Origin: Saprospiraceae bacterium
GTDB lineage: Bacteria; Bacteroidota; Bacteroidia; Chitinophagales; Saprospiraceae
Direction of reading: 5' to 3'
Assembly (NCBI GenBank): GCA_023299965.1
Contig: JALZVN010000309.1
Coordinates: 1 to 8,113, forward strand
Length of the DNA stretch: 8,113 bases
Shown here: positions 1 to 6,956 of the stretch, one piece after another
Position numbering within the stretch: the first letter of the stretch is position 1
Layout: each line of letters begins with the position of its first letter
The notes under the pieces: generated by a model
Seen by the model: the letters and a program-made list of their open reading frames with translations, nothing else
The model's database searches: none
What the model was told of the DNA's origin: nothing
Translations under genes and position numbers: made by a program

Positions 1-578
1 GCTAACAGTGATCTTCTACCTGGAAAATCTGTATTGCCAGGTTCATTTCTATAAAGTAAGATTATGGACCTATTGTATCGGAATGTTAAGGCAAAGTGTT
101 TATTTACAAAATATGAAGCGCCAACTAAAAAGCTTAAATCATTTTCCCGCCACGCGTTTACAAATGCTGTATTGTCATCATCATTGTCTAATTCGGCGTC
201 TATCAATCTACCATAGCTTAGACCTGCATGAAAATTCACCCTATAGTAATCGTCAGTCAACCAGTCTTTGTAGCTATAAATGACGGGAACAGCTACATAA
301 GTCGTTCTGTAAATATCTTGAACGGTTCCGTTAGAGGTTGCTTCATCTTTCGCTCCCCTTTGGCTGTATAAAATTTCCAGGCTGATATCTGACTTTTCGG
401 TTAAGTTGACTGAACTTTTGAGTCCACCTTCTAAGCCAGGCTTATTAAATCCAGCGCTATCGTCTCCATTGATTTGACTAGCAGTGATTCCAAAAACTAA
501 TCCTGCTTTAAAGGTTTGACCTTGAAGAGGTAGCAGGAAGACGCAGAAAACGAAAAATAAAAGATTTGATCTTAACAT
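1..578 (-). CDS. Outer-membrane beta-barrel protein, PorT/OMP_b-brl_2-like (3' end outside window)
   Basis: Reading the minus strand from the ATG at 578-576 gives 192 codons with no stop before the window edge, so the C-terminus is missing. The protein starts MLRSNLLFFVFCVFLLPLQG, a typical signal peptide with likely cleavage near residues 20-21. Alternating strand-like segments follow: FKAGLVFGITASQ, GLEGGLKSSVNLTEKSDISLEILYSQ, a YSQRGA motif and VAVPVIYSYK. These are the marks of the small eight-stranded barrels of Bacteroidota (PF13568, PorT-like 'porin family'). An acidic segment (ELDNDDDN) looks like a surface loop. Its position is outer membrane. The family is usually without assigned function, and I would not call it PorT itself. 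It is transcribed divergently from the gene at 675, with 96 bp between the starts. No other ATG competes with the one before the signal peptide. Confidence 0.8.
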   Translation of the reverse strand, partial: MLRSNLLFFVFCVFLLPLQGQTFKAGLVFGITASQINGDDSAGFNKPGLEGGLKSSVNLTEKSDISLEILYSQRGAKDEATSNGTVQDIYRTTYVAVPVIYSYKDWLTDDYYRVNFHAGLSYGRLIDAELDNDDDNTAFVNAWRENDLSFLVGASYFVNKHFALTFRYNRSIILLYRNEPGNTDFPGRRSLL

Positions 579-674
579 AGGAACAATATATATCAGTTTT
601 AATAATTTTTATAGATTTACGTTATAAAGGTGTAAAATCGCCTCATTTCCGAATCCTCTATAAGTTGAACTGTC

Positions 675-953
675 TTGATTAAATATAATAGAAATAACTT
701 AAAAAAGTTAGAAACAATTTTCGAGTTGTCCGGATACACTATACGTTACGAAAGAGGAACGTTCAATAGTGGATATTGTATGGTTGAAAACAACAATATT
801 ATTGTCATAAATAAGTTTTTTGACGTCGAAGGACGAATTAACACTTTATTGGAGATAGAACAAAATATTACTATCCAAGAAGATAACTTAGACGAGAAAA
901 GCATGGATTTTTATAAAAAAGTCCTTTCGTTAAACCCCTCTTCAGAAGATTAA
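675..953 (+). CDS. Conserved hypothetical 92-aa protein, cotranscribed with PhnP-like hydrolase
   Basis: This small soluble protein has no signal peptide or membrane segment. An N-terminal helix (YNRNNLKKLETIFELSGY) leads into a short beta-rich region (TIRYERGTFNSGYCMVENN, IIVINKFF), then a helix (EGRINTLLEIEQ) and an acidic tail. The pattern RYE-G-F-SGYC followed by VINKFF-EGRIN resembles short uncharacterised Bacteroidota proteins as I remember them, but I can assign no function. The start is TTG at 675: an in-frame stop lies at 666-668, and the first in-frame ATG (around 780) would delete the conserved first third. ATT at 678 is the only other early option. No Shine-Dalgarno sequence is visible. 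The stop codon lies 2 bp before the start of the hydrolase gene, which implies cotranscription and perhaps translational coupling. Confidence 0.7.
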   Translation: MIKYNRNNLKKLETIFELSGYTIRYERGTFNSGYCMVENNNIIVINKFFDVEGRINTLLEIEQNITIQEDNLDEKSMDFYKKVLSLNPSSED

Positions 954-955
954 GC

Positions 956-1729
956 TTGTCTAAAAATAAATGCATACTACTAGGTACAGGCACATCTCAA
1001 GGAGTGCCGATGATTGGATGTCAATGTGACGTATGCCTTTCTCAAAATTCAAAAGATAAAAGACTAAGGACCTCAGCTTTAATAGTGGTTGGAGATGTAC
1101 ATATCGCCATAGATGCTGGTCCAGACTTCAGACAACAAATGTTAAACTATAATGTGAGTCATTTGGACGCTGTGCTTATTACGCATCAGCATAATGATCA
1201 TATTATAGGATTAGATGATGTTAGACCTTTTAATTTTATGCAAAGGGAAGCAATGCCCCTTTACGCTAGTAATGAAGTGTTAAAGGAAATTCGACTCAAG
1301 TTTGATTATGCTTTTGCAGAAGAAAAATATCCTGGGGCACCTTCCTTTGAGACATATGAGATTAATAAAGCTACTTTCAATGTAAAAGGTGTTGATATCG
1401 AGCCCATTCATTATATGCATGGAAATCTACCTGTCATTGGGTTTAAGATTAATGATCTAGCTTATTTGACTGATATCAAAAGTATCTCATCACAAGAAAC
1501 AGGTAAGCTTTTGAATCTGAATACATTGATAATTAGCGCATTACATCATAGCGAACATCATTCGCATTTCAATCTCGAACAGGCTTTAGAGTTTATTACA
1601 GAGGTAAAGCCAAAACAAGCATACCTTACTCATTTGAGCCATCGAATGGGAAAACATGATGTTGTCAATGCGACATTACCTGAAAATGTTTCCGTTGGAT
1701 TTGATGGACTAGAGATCTCCTTTGCATAG
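956..1729 (+). CDS. PhnP-like MBL-fold metal-dependent hydrolase (phosphodiesterase superfamily)
   Basis: This 257-aa cytoplasmic enzyme has the metallo-beta-lactamase fold and is close in length to E. coli PhnP (about 252 aa). The N-terminus has GTGTSQGVP (10-18) followed by C22-x-C24-x-x-C27. Together with H226 in LTHLSH this matches the second, structural zinc site of PhnP. The active-site motif is H77-Q-H79-N-D81-H82, with D54 in IDAG, H155, the metal-bridging D173 in YLTD, and a His-rich HHSEHHSHFN (197-206) where PhnP has its catalytic His. The C-terminus NVSVGFDGLEISFA also matches PhnP. PhnP cleaves phosphoribosyl 1,2-cyclic phosphate in phosphonate breakdown, but no phn genes are present here, so the substrate is unknown. 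The start is TTG at 956. The first in-frame ATG (residue 19) would remove the GTGTSQGVP loop, so it cannot be right. It follows the 92-aa gene by 2 bp. Confidence 0.9.
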   Translation: MSKNKCILLGTGTSQGVPMIGCQCDVCLSQNSKDKRLRTSALIVVGDVHIAIDAGPDFRQQMLNYNVSHLDAVLITHQHNDHIIGLDDVRPFNFMQREAMPLYASNEVLKEIRLKFDYAFAEEKYPGAPSFETYEINKATFNVKGVDIEPIHYMHGNLPVIGFKINDLAYLTDIKSISSQETGKLLNLNTLIISALHHSEHHSHFNLEQALEFITEVKPKQAYLTHLSHRMGKHDVVNATLPENVSVGFDGLEISFA

Positions 1730-1882
1730 TCTCAGCAATGTGTTTTTTGATCTCCGAATTACTAGATTAAAGGCAGAAAATGAAATAACTATAACACTTT
1801 TACTGCGTTAGAAAGGTCGTATACACAATTTATTATATAACTTGGAGTTAGTTAATTAATACTCTAATCCGACAAATGAAGG

Positions 1883-2860
1883 ATGATGATTAAATATTTT
1901 ACCCTATTAATAATACTTCTTCCGATGTTTTTGCTGGCTCAACAGAGCCCTCAGAGTTCATTGTACAATCACAACTTATATAATATTAACCCTGCTATTG
2001 CTGGAGTTGATGGTACGCTAGCTATTAATGCGAACTTAAGAAGGCAGTGGTTAGGATTAGAAGGTGCACCTGGCACACAATCCATAAATGCCCATTTGCC
2101 CATTTACATTACTAGGGGAGGGATAGGGGTCTCTATTCAGAATGCAACCTTAGGGGTTACGCGAAACTTAAAAGCAAACGCCAGCTACAATCAAATAATA
2201 AATATCAACGAAAATACTTTATTGTCGCTTGGTGTTAGTGGAGGTATTGAGCAACACTCCTTTAACGGTGCAGATATTAGAACTCCAGACGGTATTTATG
2301 AAGGTCTACCCATCAATCATAATGATTTAGTTTTATCTGAAACAAATGAGGTAGCAGTAGTTCCGACACTAGCACTAGGGATGTACTTGAAATTCAAACA
2401 ATTGAGTCTAGGGATCTCTGCGGATAATTTATTGGCCTCGACTTTTGAGTTCGATGATAGCAGAAGTGACATTGTCTTTAACCAAATTAGGCACTATTAT
2501 GGTTATATTATATATTCTCAAGATATTGGGAGTGACATTGTCTTGAAGCCATCAGTTTTAGTAAAGGCTGAAACTGCTGAATTACAAGTAGATATAAATT
2601 TGACCGCTGAATTTCAAGAAATGTTCCTTTTGGGAGCTGGATATAGAGGATATAATGAATTTTCAAACGATTCGGTAGTATTGCAAGGTGGTATTAAGAT
2701 GAGTAACAATCTTCAATTTATCTATTCATACGATTTTGGTCTATCAGAATTAGTAACAACACATAGTGGAAGCCACGAAATTTTGGTGAAATATGTGATT
2801 GATTCTAAAATTGGCAAGGGTGTTCCACCACCAATTATCTATAATCCAAGGTTTTTGTAG
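1883..2860 (+). CDS. porP: Type IX secretion system membrane protein, PorP/SprF family
   Basis: This 325-aa protein has a signal peptide (MMIKYFTLLIILLPMFLLAQ, cleavage likely after A19). The mature region opens with the family signature: SLYNHNLYNINPAIAG, then RRQWLGLEGAPGTQSINAHLP (two parts, residues about 27-73). Alternating beta strands run to the end, including GGIGVSIQNATLGVTR and FLLGAGYRGYNEFS, as expected for the PorP_SprF barrel (PF11751). Family members sit in the outer membrane, are required for or associated with T9SS, and some (SprF) are needed to put specific adhesins on the surface. Being directly upstream of gldK matches porP-porK in P. gingivalis and favours the core PorP over one of the many SprF paralogs. 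Start: ATG at 1883, with a second ATG at 1886. An AAGG lies too close to the first ATG to act as a normal ribosome binding site, so 1886 is possible. The next gene starts 228 bp downstream, with no clear terminator between. Confidence 0.9.
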   Translation: MMIKYFTLLIILLPMFLLAQQSPQSSLYNHNLYNINPAIAGVDGTLAINANLRRQWLGLEGAPGTQSINAHLPIYITRGGIGVSIQNATLGVTRNLKANASYNQIININENTLLSLGVSGGIEQHSFNGADIRTPDGIYEGLPINHNDLVLSETNEVAVVPTLALGMYLKFKQLSLGISADNLLASTFEFDDSRSDIVFNQIRHYYGYIIYSQDIGSDIVLKPSVLVKAETAELQVDINLTAEFQEMFLLGAGYRGYNEFSNDSVVLQGGIKMSNNLQFIYSYDFGLSELVTTHSGSHEILVKYVIDSKIGKGVPPPIIYNPRFL

Positions 2861-2917
2861 CTGAATAGTCTGCATCAGGGCAGTATGTAATGGTATTTTA
2901 TGATAAATTTGACTTAA

Positions 2918-2935
2918 ATTTCGACGAATCGAAAT
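2918..2935. repeat. Perfect 7-bp inverted repeat (hairpin) in porP-gldK intergenic region
   Basis: ATTTCGA at 2918-2924 and TCGAAAT at 2929-2935 pair perfectly around a CGAA tetraloop. No T-tract follows, so it is a poor intrinsic terminator. It lies 58 bp after porP and about 72 bp upstream of the candidate gldK -33 element. It could be an RNA hairpin at the 3' end of the porP message or an operator-like palindrome. The role is unknown. Confidence 0.45.
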
Positions 2936-3007
2936 AGAATGAATATTCGACCGTTAAATTGTGTATAAAACGTTTAAACCAACTCTTTTTAATAATTGTT
3001 TGAAATT

Positions 3008-3038
3008 TTGTTTTGTTTAGATAAGAACTTATATTTAC
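3008..3038 (+). promoter_or_regulatory. Candidate Bacteroidota-type promoter for gldK
   Basis: TTG at 3008-3010 is followed, after exactly 19 bases, by TATATTTA at 3030-3037. The primary sigma factor consensus in Bacteroidota is TTG (-33), a spacer of about 17-23, and TAnnTTTG (-7). Only the last base differs. Transcription would start around 3043-3045, giving a leader of about 45 bases before the gldK ATG at 3089. The match is by eye and no start site is known. Confidence 0.5.
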
Positions 3039-3088
3039 GTTCTCATAATCTTATTCTATCTAAAAGAAAGGAAAAAATCCGGGTGTTA

Positions 3089-4366
3089 ATGAAAAAGTTA
3101 TTTAAAAATTTCGCAGTGCTAAGCCTTTTGGCACTAATCTTCTCTTGTGGAGGAGGCGGTGGAGACACTGGTCAGTTGATTGGTTCTTTAGACAGACCTG
3201 CATGGAAAGGAATTAATCCATACGGAATGGTTTACATACCTTCTGGAACTTTGCACATTGGTCCTGGCGATCAAGACGTAAGTAGCACTTATGTGCAGCG
3301 TTCTAAATCTATCTCCATAAATGGTTTTTATATGGATGATACTGAGATTACTAACAATGAGTATCGTCAGTATGTAGAATATGTAAGAGATTCAATCGCA
3401 CACACTTACCTTGATAACTTTTACGAAGGAGATGACGGCGAGCAATTTATCGACTACGGTTACGAAATCGACTGGTCTGATGAGACGCTAGACGAGCTTT
3501 TTCACCAAGGAGAGGATAAATTCGGTAGCGGAAACGAAATAAACGCCAGTAAGCTTTTATTTGAGTATTCTAAGTTTAACTGGAAGCAGGCAGCAGCGGA
3601 TAATTCTGATTGGCAAAGAGTTCAAAAAGAAGGCGGAACTCCTAGAGGAGACTATATCGATACAGACGAAGTTATCATATACCCTGATACTTTATGTTGG
3701 ATTAGAGATTTTGCCTATTCTTATAATGAGCCAATGACTAGAAATTACTTCTGGCACCCAGCTTATGATGATTATCCAGTTGTAGGTGTTAACTGGAAAA
3801 TGGCAAATGCCTTTAACTATTGGAGAACTCAAATTTGGGATAGCTACCAATCAGTAAGAAAAGATGGTATTAACTCAGAAGATTTCAGATTGCCAACAGA
3901 GCATGAATGGGAATATGCTGCTAGAGGTGGTCACGAATCAGCTCCATATCCATGGGGAGGATATTACCTTCGAAACGCAAAAGGATGTTTATTAGCTAAC
4001 TTCAAGCCTGGTAGAGGAAATTATCCAGAAGATGGTGGTCTTTATACAGTAAAAGCGGATGCATACTTTCCAAATGATTTTGCCTTATTCAACATGGCTG
4101 GAAATGTGTCTGAGTGGACATCAACTGCCTTTCATGAAAACGCATACAGCTTCCTACATGATTTAAATCCTGACTTAAGACAAGATGCAGGTGAAGAGGA
4201 TTCTGAATACAGCAAAAGAAAAGTTATCAGAGGGGGTTCTTGGAAAGATGTAGGGTTCTTCCTACAGACAGGAACTCGTCACTGGGAATTTCAAGATACA
4301 ACGAAATCATACGTAGGCTTTAGGTCTGCACTTACCTTCTTAGGTAGATCTCTTAATGATTTCTAA
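3089..4366 (+). CDS. gldK: T9SS / gliding motility lipoprotein GldK (PorK)
   Basis: This is a 425-aa lipoprotein with a formylglycine-generating-enzyme-like (FGE-sulfatase) fold. The signal peptide MKKLFKNFAVLSLLALIFSC ends in a lipobox with lipidated C20, followed by GGGGGDTG, like other GldK/PorK N-termini. Domain motifs in order are MVYIPSGTLHIG (47-58), FYMDDTEITNNEYRQYV (80-96), YPVVGVNWKMANAFNYWR (229-246), DFRLPTEHEWEYAARGG (265-281), FNMAGNVSEW (334-343), VIRGGSWKD (379-387) and YVGFRSAL (408-415). The catalytic cysteines of true FGE, expected just after RGGSW, are absent, so the role is structural. GldK forms a ring with GldN at the periplasmic face of the outer membrane. The start at ATG 3089 is chosen because it begins the lipoprotein signal. 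The frame stays open back to 2996, but that extension would bury the signal peptide. A promoter-like element lies upstream and a terminator directly downstream. Confidence 0.96.
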   Translation: MKKLFKNFAVLSLLALIFSCGGGGGDTGQLIGSLDRPAWKGINPYGMVYIPSGTLHIGPGDQDVSSTYVQRSKSISINGFYMDDTEITNNEYRQYVEYVRDSIAHTYLDNFYEGDDGEQFIDYGYEIDWSDETLDELFHQGEDKFGSGNEINASKLLFEYSKFNWKQAAADNSDWQRVQKEGGTPRGDYIDTDEVIIYPDTLCWIRDFAYSYNEPMTRNYFWHPAYDDYPVVGVNWKMANAFNYWRTQIWDSYQSVRKDGINSEDFRLPTEHEWEYAARGGHESAPYPWGGYYLRNAKGCLLANFKPGRGNYPEDGGLYTVKADAYFPNDFALFNMAGNVSEWTSTAFHENAYSFLHDLNPDLRQDAGEEDSEYSKRKVIRGGSWKDVGFFLQTGTRHWEFQDTTKSYVGFRSALTFLGRSLNDF

Positions 4367-4377
4367 AGATAAAACTG

Positions 4378-4419
4378 AAAGATGGAGGCTCATAAATCTT
4401 ATGATTCTCCATCTTTTTT
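4378..4419 (+). terminator. Intrinsic terminator between gldK and gldL
   Basis: AGATGGAG (4380-4387) pairs with CTCCATCT (4407-4414), followed by six T including the stem's last base (4414-4419). An inner stem TCATAA/TTATGA (4390-4395/4399-4404) closes an ATC loop. The A-run before the stem can pair with the T-tract. It starts 12 bp after the gldK stop and should end or reduce transcription before gldL. Confidence 0.75.
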
Positions 4420-4534
4420 GTTTCCTTCAATTTTCAACCAAATCTTATTCAACAAAATTATCATTTAGCTTACATTAATGCTGTAACTTTTCGAACGAGC
4501 TGCGTTATATGTATATAGTCTAAGTATTGTTTTA

Positions 4535-4563
4535 TTGTAACTAATTAATTACCAATATATTAT
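4535..4563 (+). promoter_or_regulatory. Weak candidate promoter for gldLMN
   Basis: TTG at 4535-4537 is followed after 18 bases by TATATTAT (4556-4563), a 6/8 match to the Bacteroidota -7 element TAnnTTTG. It would give a leader of only about 15-20 bases before the gldL ATG. The match is poor. It is listed because the terminator upstream implies a promoter somewhere in 4420-4586, and this is the best candidate seen. Confidence 0.25.
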
Positions 4564-4586
4564 CTAACATTCAAAATTGAATAAAA

Positions 4587-5183
4587 ATGAGTTTTATAAA
4601 ATCTAAGGGATTTAAGTATATCAAAAACTTAGTAATTGGTCTTGGTGCGGCTGTAGTACTTGTCGGAGCATTGGCTAAACTTTTATCTCACCCTTTAGCT
4701 GACATCATGTTGACTGTAGGGCTATTAACAGAAGCAGGTATCTTTGCCTTTTTAGGATTGATAGGTCCAGATCCTGATTACTACTGGAATAAATTATACC
4801 CTGGTCTTGATAACTATAACGCAAAAATCCAACCTTTAGCAGCAGGACCTGCTACTCAAGCAGAAGATTTACCTGGTCTTAATGGTCAAGTAGTAGAGCA
4901 GCAGTTAGGAGGAATGCTTACTGAGCTTCAAGGAATGTCTTCAAGCTTAGGATCTTTAAAAGCACTTCAAGAAGTTGACTTTTCTAGCACTGGAGATAAT
5001 ATTAAAACTATGGGTAACTTTTACTCAAAGATGAACGAAGCAATGGCTAACATTAGCGATTCTTTGGAAGATACTAAGAACTATAAGGATCAGTTAACTG
5101 CGTTGAACCAAAACTTAGGTTCTTTAAACTCAGTATATGGAAACATTCTGTCTGCTATGGGTAACATCAGAAGAGAAGGATAA
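4587..5183 (+). CDS. gldL: T9SS / gliding motor inner-membrane protein GldL (PorL)
   Basis: This 198-aa protein is slightly shorter than Flavobacterium johnsoniae GldL (about 215 aa). Two transmembrane helices lie at about residues 12-33 (IKNLVIGLGAAVVLVGALAK) and 38-59 (DIMLTVGLLTEAGIFAFLGL). The intramembrane charged residues are K31 and H35, in the place of F. johnsoniae K27 and H30, and E49 in GLLTEA, the conserved glutamate of the proton path. The cytoplasmic rest is rich in Q, S, L and G and is largely helical, probably coiled coil. GldL forms a pentamer around two GldM helices and uses the proton motive force to drive secretion and gliding. The ATG at 4587 is preceded by an A-rich stretch rather than a Shine-Dalgarno sequence. 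gldM begins 35 bp downstream, so the two genes are cotranscribed. Confidence 0.96.
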   Translation: MSFIKSKGFKYIKNLVIGLGAAVVLVGALAKLLSHPLADIMLTVGLLTEAGIFAFLGLIGPDPDYYWNKLYPGLDNYNAKIQPLAAGPATQAEDLPGLNGQVVEQQLGGMLTELQGMSSSLGSLKALQEVDFSSTGDNIKTMGNFYSKMNEAMANISDSLEDTKNYKDQLTALNQNLGSLNSVYGNILSAMGNIRREG

Positions 5184-5218
5184 TCTTATTTCAGAACAAA
5201 TCAAAAAATTAAAATAAT

Positions 5219-6883
5219 ATGTCAATTCCAAAGGAACCGCGTCAGTTGATGATCAACCTTATGTACTTGGTACTAACGGCGCTATTGGCTTTGAATGTTT
5301 CTGCTGAGGTTATGAACGCTTTTTTCGATTTAGATAAATCTTTGAAAGTATCTAATAAACTTACATCTGATGGTGTAAAGTCAACTAAAGAAGGAATACA
5401 GCCACTTTTAGATAAAAAGCCTAAATTGAAGGCACCTCTTAACGCAGGTATTGATGCTATCAACGAAGAAGTTGAAGGCTTCGTATCATATATAGATGAG
5501 GTTTATGTAAAGCTTGTTGATGGATCTGGAGATAACAACGGAGTTATCGATGAAGGTGATTATGTCAAAGGTAATATGGCTGCCGGTAAGCCATTAGGTA
5601 AGAAAAATAAGGATATCACAACTAGACTTCTTGTTTTGGGAGACCAAGCTACAGGCGAAGAGCCTTATGGTCCAATCATTGAAAATAAAGTTGCAGAGCT
5701 TAAAGCTAAGTTAATTGAAATCTACTCTAATACTATTAGAAATAAGGATGTAATGACTGAAGGTAAGCTTAAGAAAGATGAAGTAGAAAAGAAAATAGAA
5801 GCTATCATCGCTAGTATACCTCTTCAAGTGGAGACTGCTGAAGAAATCCTTGCTAAGTCAAAGGATGGAAAGCAAAAGACTTGGTCAGAGTACAAATTTA
5901 AGCAGATGCCATTGGCTGCTGTAATGCCTTCATTAACTAAGCTTCAGACAGATGCTAGAAATGCTCAAGGTACTATGGTAAATAAGCTTGCTGAATTGGT
6001 AGGTGGTAGAGAACTAAAGTTGAACAAATTCTTCCCAGTAATGAATGCCAAGAAAGGGTATGTAATTAAAGGAGAAAAGTTTGAAGCGGAAGTTGCTATT
6101 GGAGCCTTTTCAAGTGAATTTGCTAAGACTTCTACTATCTCTGTAAACGGTCAAAAAATCAAGTTGAATGCAGAAGGTAAAGGTACTTTCTCTGAAACAA
6201 CTAATTCAACGGGTAAGAAAAAATTGAAATTGACTGCAAACGTTGTTAATCCATTATCTGGAGAAAAAATGTCTGGTAATTCAGAATTTGAATACGAAGT
6301 GGGTGTAAGATCTGCTTCTGTATCTGCTGATAAGATGAACGTTTTTTACATCGGTGTTGATAACCCTGTATCTGTATCTGTAGCAGGTGCGCCTTCTAAC
6401 TCTGTTAAGGCAACTTGTTCAGGTTGTAACATGACTGGGTCAGGGGGTAAATTTAACGTTACTGTTTCTAAGCCAGGTGATATCACGGTTAATGTTACTG
6501 CTGCTGGTTTCCCAAGTACACCATTTAAGTTTAGAGGAAAGAGAATTCCTAATCCAGTTCCAGTATTGGGAGCAGGACCTAACAAGAATGGAGGTCTAAT
6601 GGGTAATGGAGAATTCAAGGCTCAACAAGGTCTTGCTGCAATTCTTGAAGGTTTTGACTTCGATGCAAAATGCCAAATTCAAGGGTATGAGCTTACAAGA
6701 GTAGCAAAGCGTCAAGATCCAGTTTCTTCTACAAATCCAGGAGCTAGATATGGCGGAGATGCAAAGCGTCTTGTAAATGCGGCAAAACCAGGAGATACGT
6801 ACTACTTTGATAAAGTAAAGTCAAGATGTCCAGGTGATTCTGCAGGTAGAAAGCTACCTTCAATCGTGTTTAAAATAAAATAG
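5219..6883 (+). CDS. gldM: T9SS / gliding motor protein GldM (PorM)
   Basis: This 554-aa protein is longer than F. johnsoniae GldM (about 513 aa). A short cytoplasmic N-terminus (MSIPKEPRQ) leads into one transmembrane helix (about 10-28, LMINLMYLVLTALLALNVS). R8 and Y16 correspond to F. johnsoniae R9 and Y17, which face GldL in the motor. The periplasmic region starts with the helical D1 domain (about 35-260), followed by beta-rich domains D2-D4 ending in CQIQGYELTRVAKR and RCPGDSAGRKLPSIVFKIK. D4 is known to contact the GldK-GldN ring. Four cysteines (C400, C403, C485, C537) lie in the periplasm and could form disulfides. Residues 103-114 look like an EF-hand calcium loop (see findings). 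The start ATG at 5219 has no Shine-Dalgarno sequence. It sits between gldL (35 bp) and gldN (73 bp). Confidence 0.97.
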   Translation: MSIPKEPRQLMINLMYLVLTALLALNVSAEVMNAFFDLDKSLKVSNKLTSDGVKSTKEGIQPLLDKKPKLKAPLNAGIDAINEEVEGFVSYIDEVYVKLVDGSGDNNGVIDEGDYVKGNMAAGKPLGKKNKDITTRLLVLGDQATGEEPYGPIIENKVAELKAKLIEIYSNTIRNKDVMTEGKLKKDEVEKKIEAIIASIPLQVETAEEILAKSKDGKQKTWSEYKFKQMPLAAVMPSLTKLQTDARNAQGTMVNKLAELVGGRELKLNKFFPVMNAKKGYVIKGEKFEAEVAIGAFSSEFAKTSTISVNGQKIKLNAEGKGTFSETTNSTGKKKLKLTANVVNPLSGEKMSGNSEFEYEVGVRSASVSADKMNVFYIGVDNPVSVSVAGAPSNSVKATCSGCNMTGSGGKFNVTVSKPGDITVNVTAAGFPSTPFKFRGKRIPNPVPVLGAGPNKNGGLMGNGEFKAQQGLAAILEGFDFDAKCQIQGYELTRVAKRQDPVSSTNPGARYGGDAKRLVNAAKPGDTYYFDKVKSRCPGDSAGRKLPSIVFKIK

Positions 6884-6936
6884 TTATCTTTATATAAGAT
6901 AAGTCAAGAAATACCGTTTTTTATAGGATTACGGTA
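6884..6936 (+). repeat. Two small hairpins in the gldM-gldN gap
   Basis: TTATCTT (6884-6890) and AAGATAA (6896-6902) form a perfect 7-bp stem with loop TATAT, beginning at the base after the gldM stop. A second stem, TACCGT (6912-6917) with ACGGTA (6931-6936), encloses a T-rich 13-base loop. Neither is a GC-rich stem followed by a U-tract, so full termination is unlikely. They may protect the gldM 3' end or mark an RNA processing point that sets the gldM:gldN ratio. This is inference from symmetry only. Confidence 0.4.
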
Positions 6937-6956
6937 CTTTAGGTAAATATAATATT

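Noticed and set aside
8..283. Plus-strand ORF opposite the outer-membrane protein gene
   Set aside because: Its translation has no recognisable domain, and the minus-strand frame encodes a signal peptide and barrel strands across the same DNA.
612..621. TAGATTTACG upstream of the 675 gene, similar to TATATTTACG before gldK
   Set aside because: No TTG lies at a suitable distance upstream, so it is not supported as a promoter. The shared word may be chance.
1730..1882. Terminator or promoter between the hydrolase and porP
   Set aside because: TTGC/GCAA before a T-run near 1750 is only a 4-bp stem, and no TTG-N17-23-TAnnTTTG match was found. The stretch is AT-rich with nothing I can support.
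2465..2544. Direct repeat AGTGACATTGTCTT at 2465-2478 and 2531-2544 within porP
   Set aside because: Both copies encode SDIV in successive barrel segments, 22 codons apart. This is probably chance or an old strand duplication and not a mobile or regulatory repeat.
2996..3088. In-frame N-terminal extension of gldK back to an ATG at 2996
   Set aside because: It would put about 31 residues ahead of a clear lipoprotein signal peptide, and the best promoter candidate lies inside it. ATG 3089 is the natural start.
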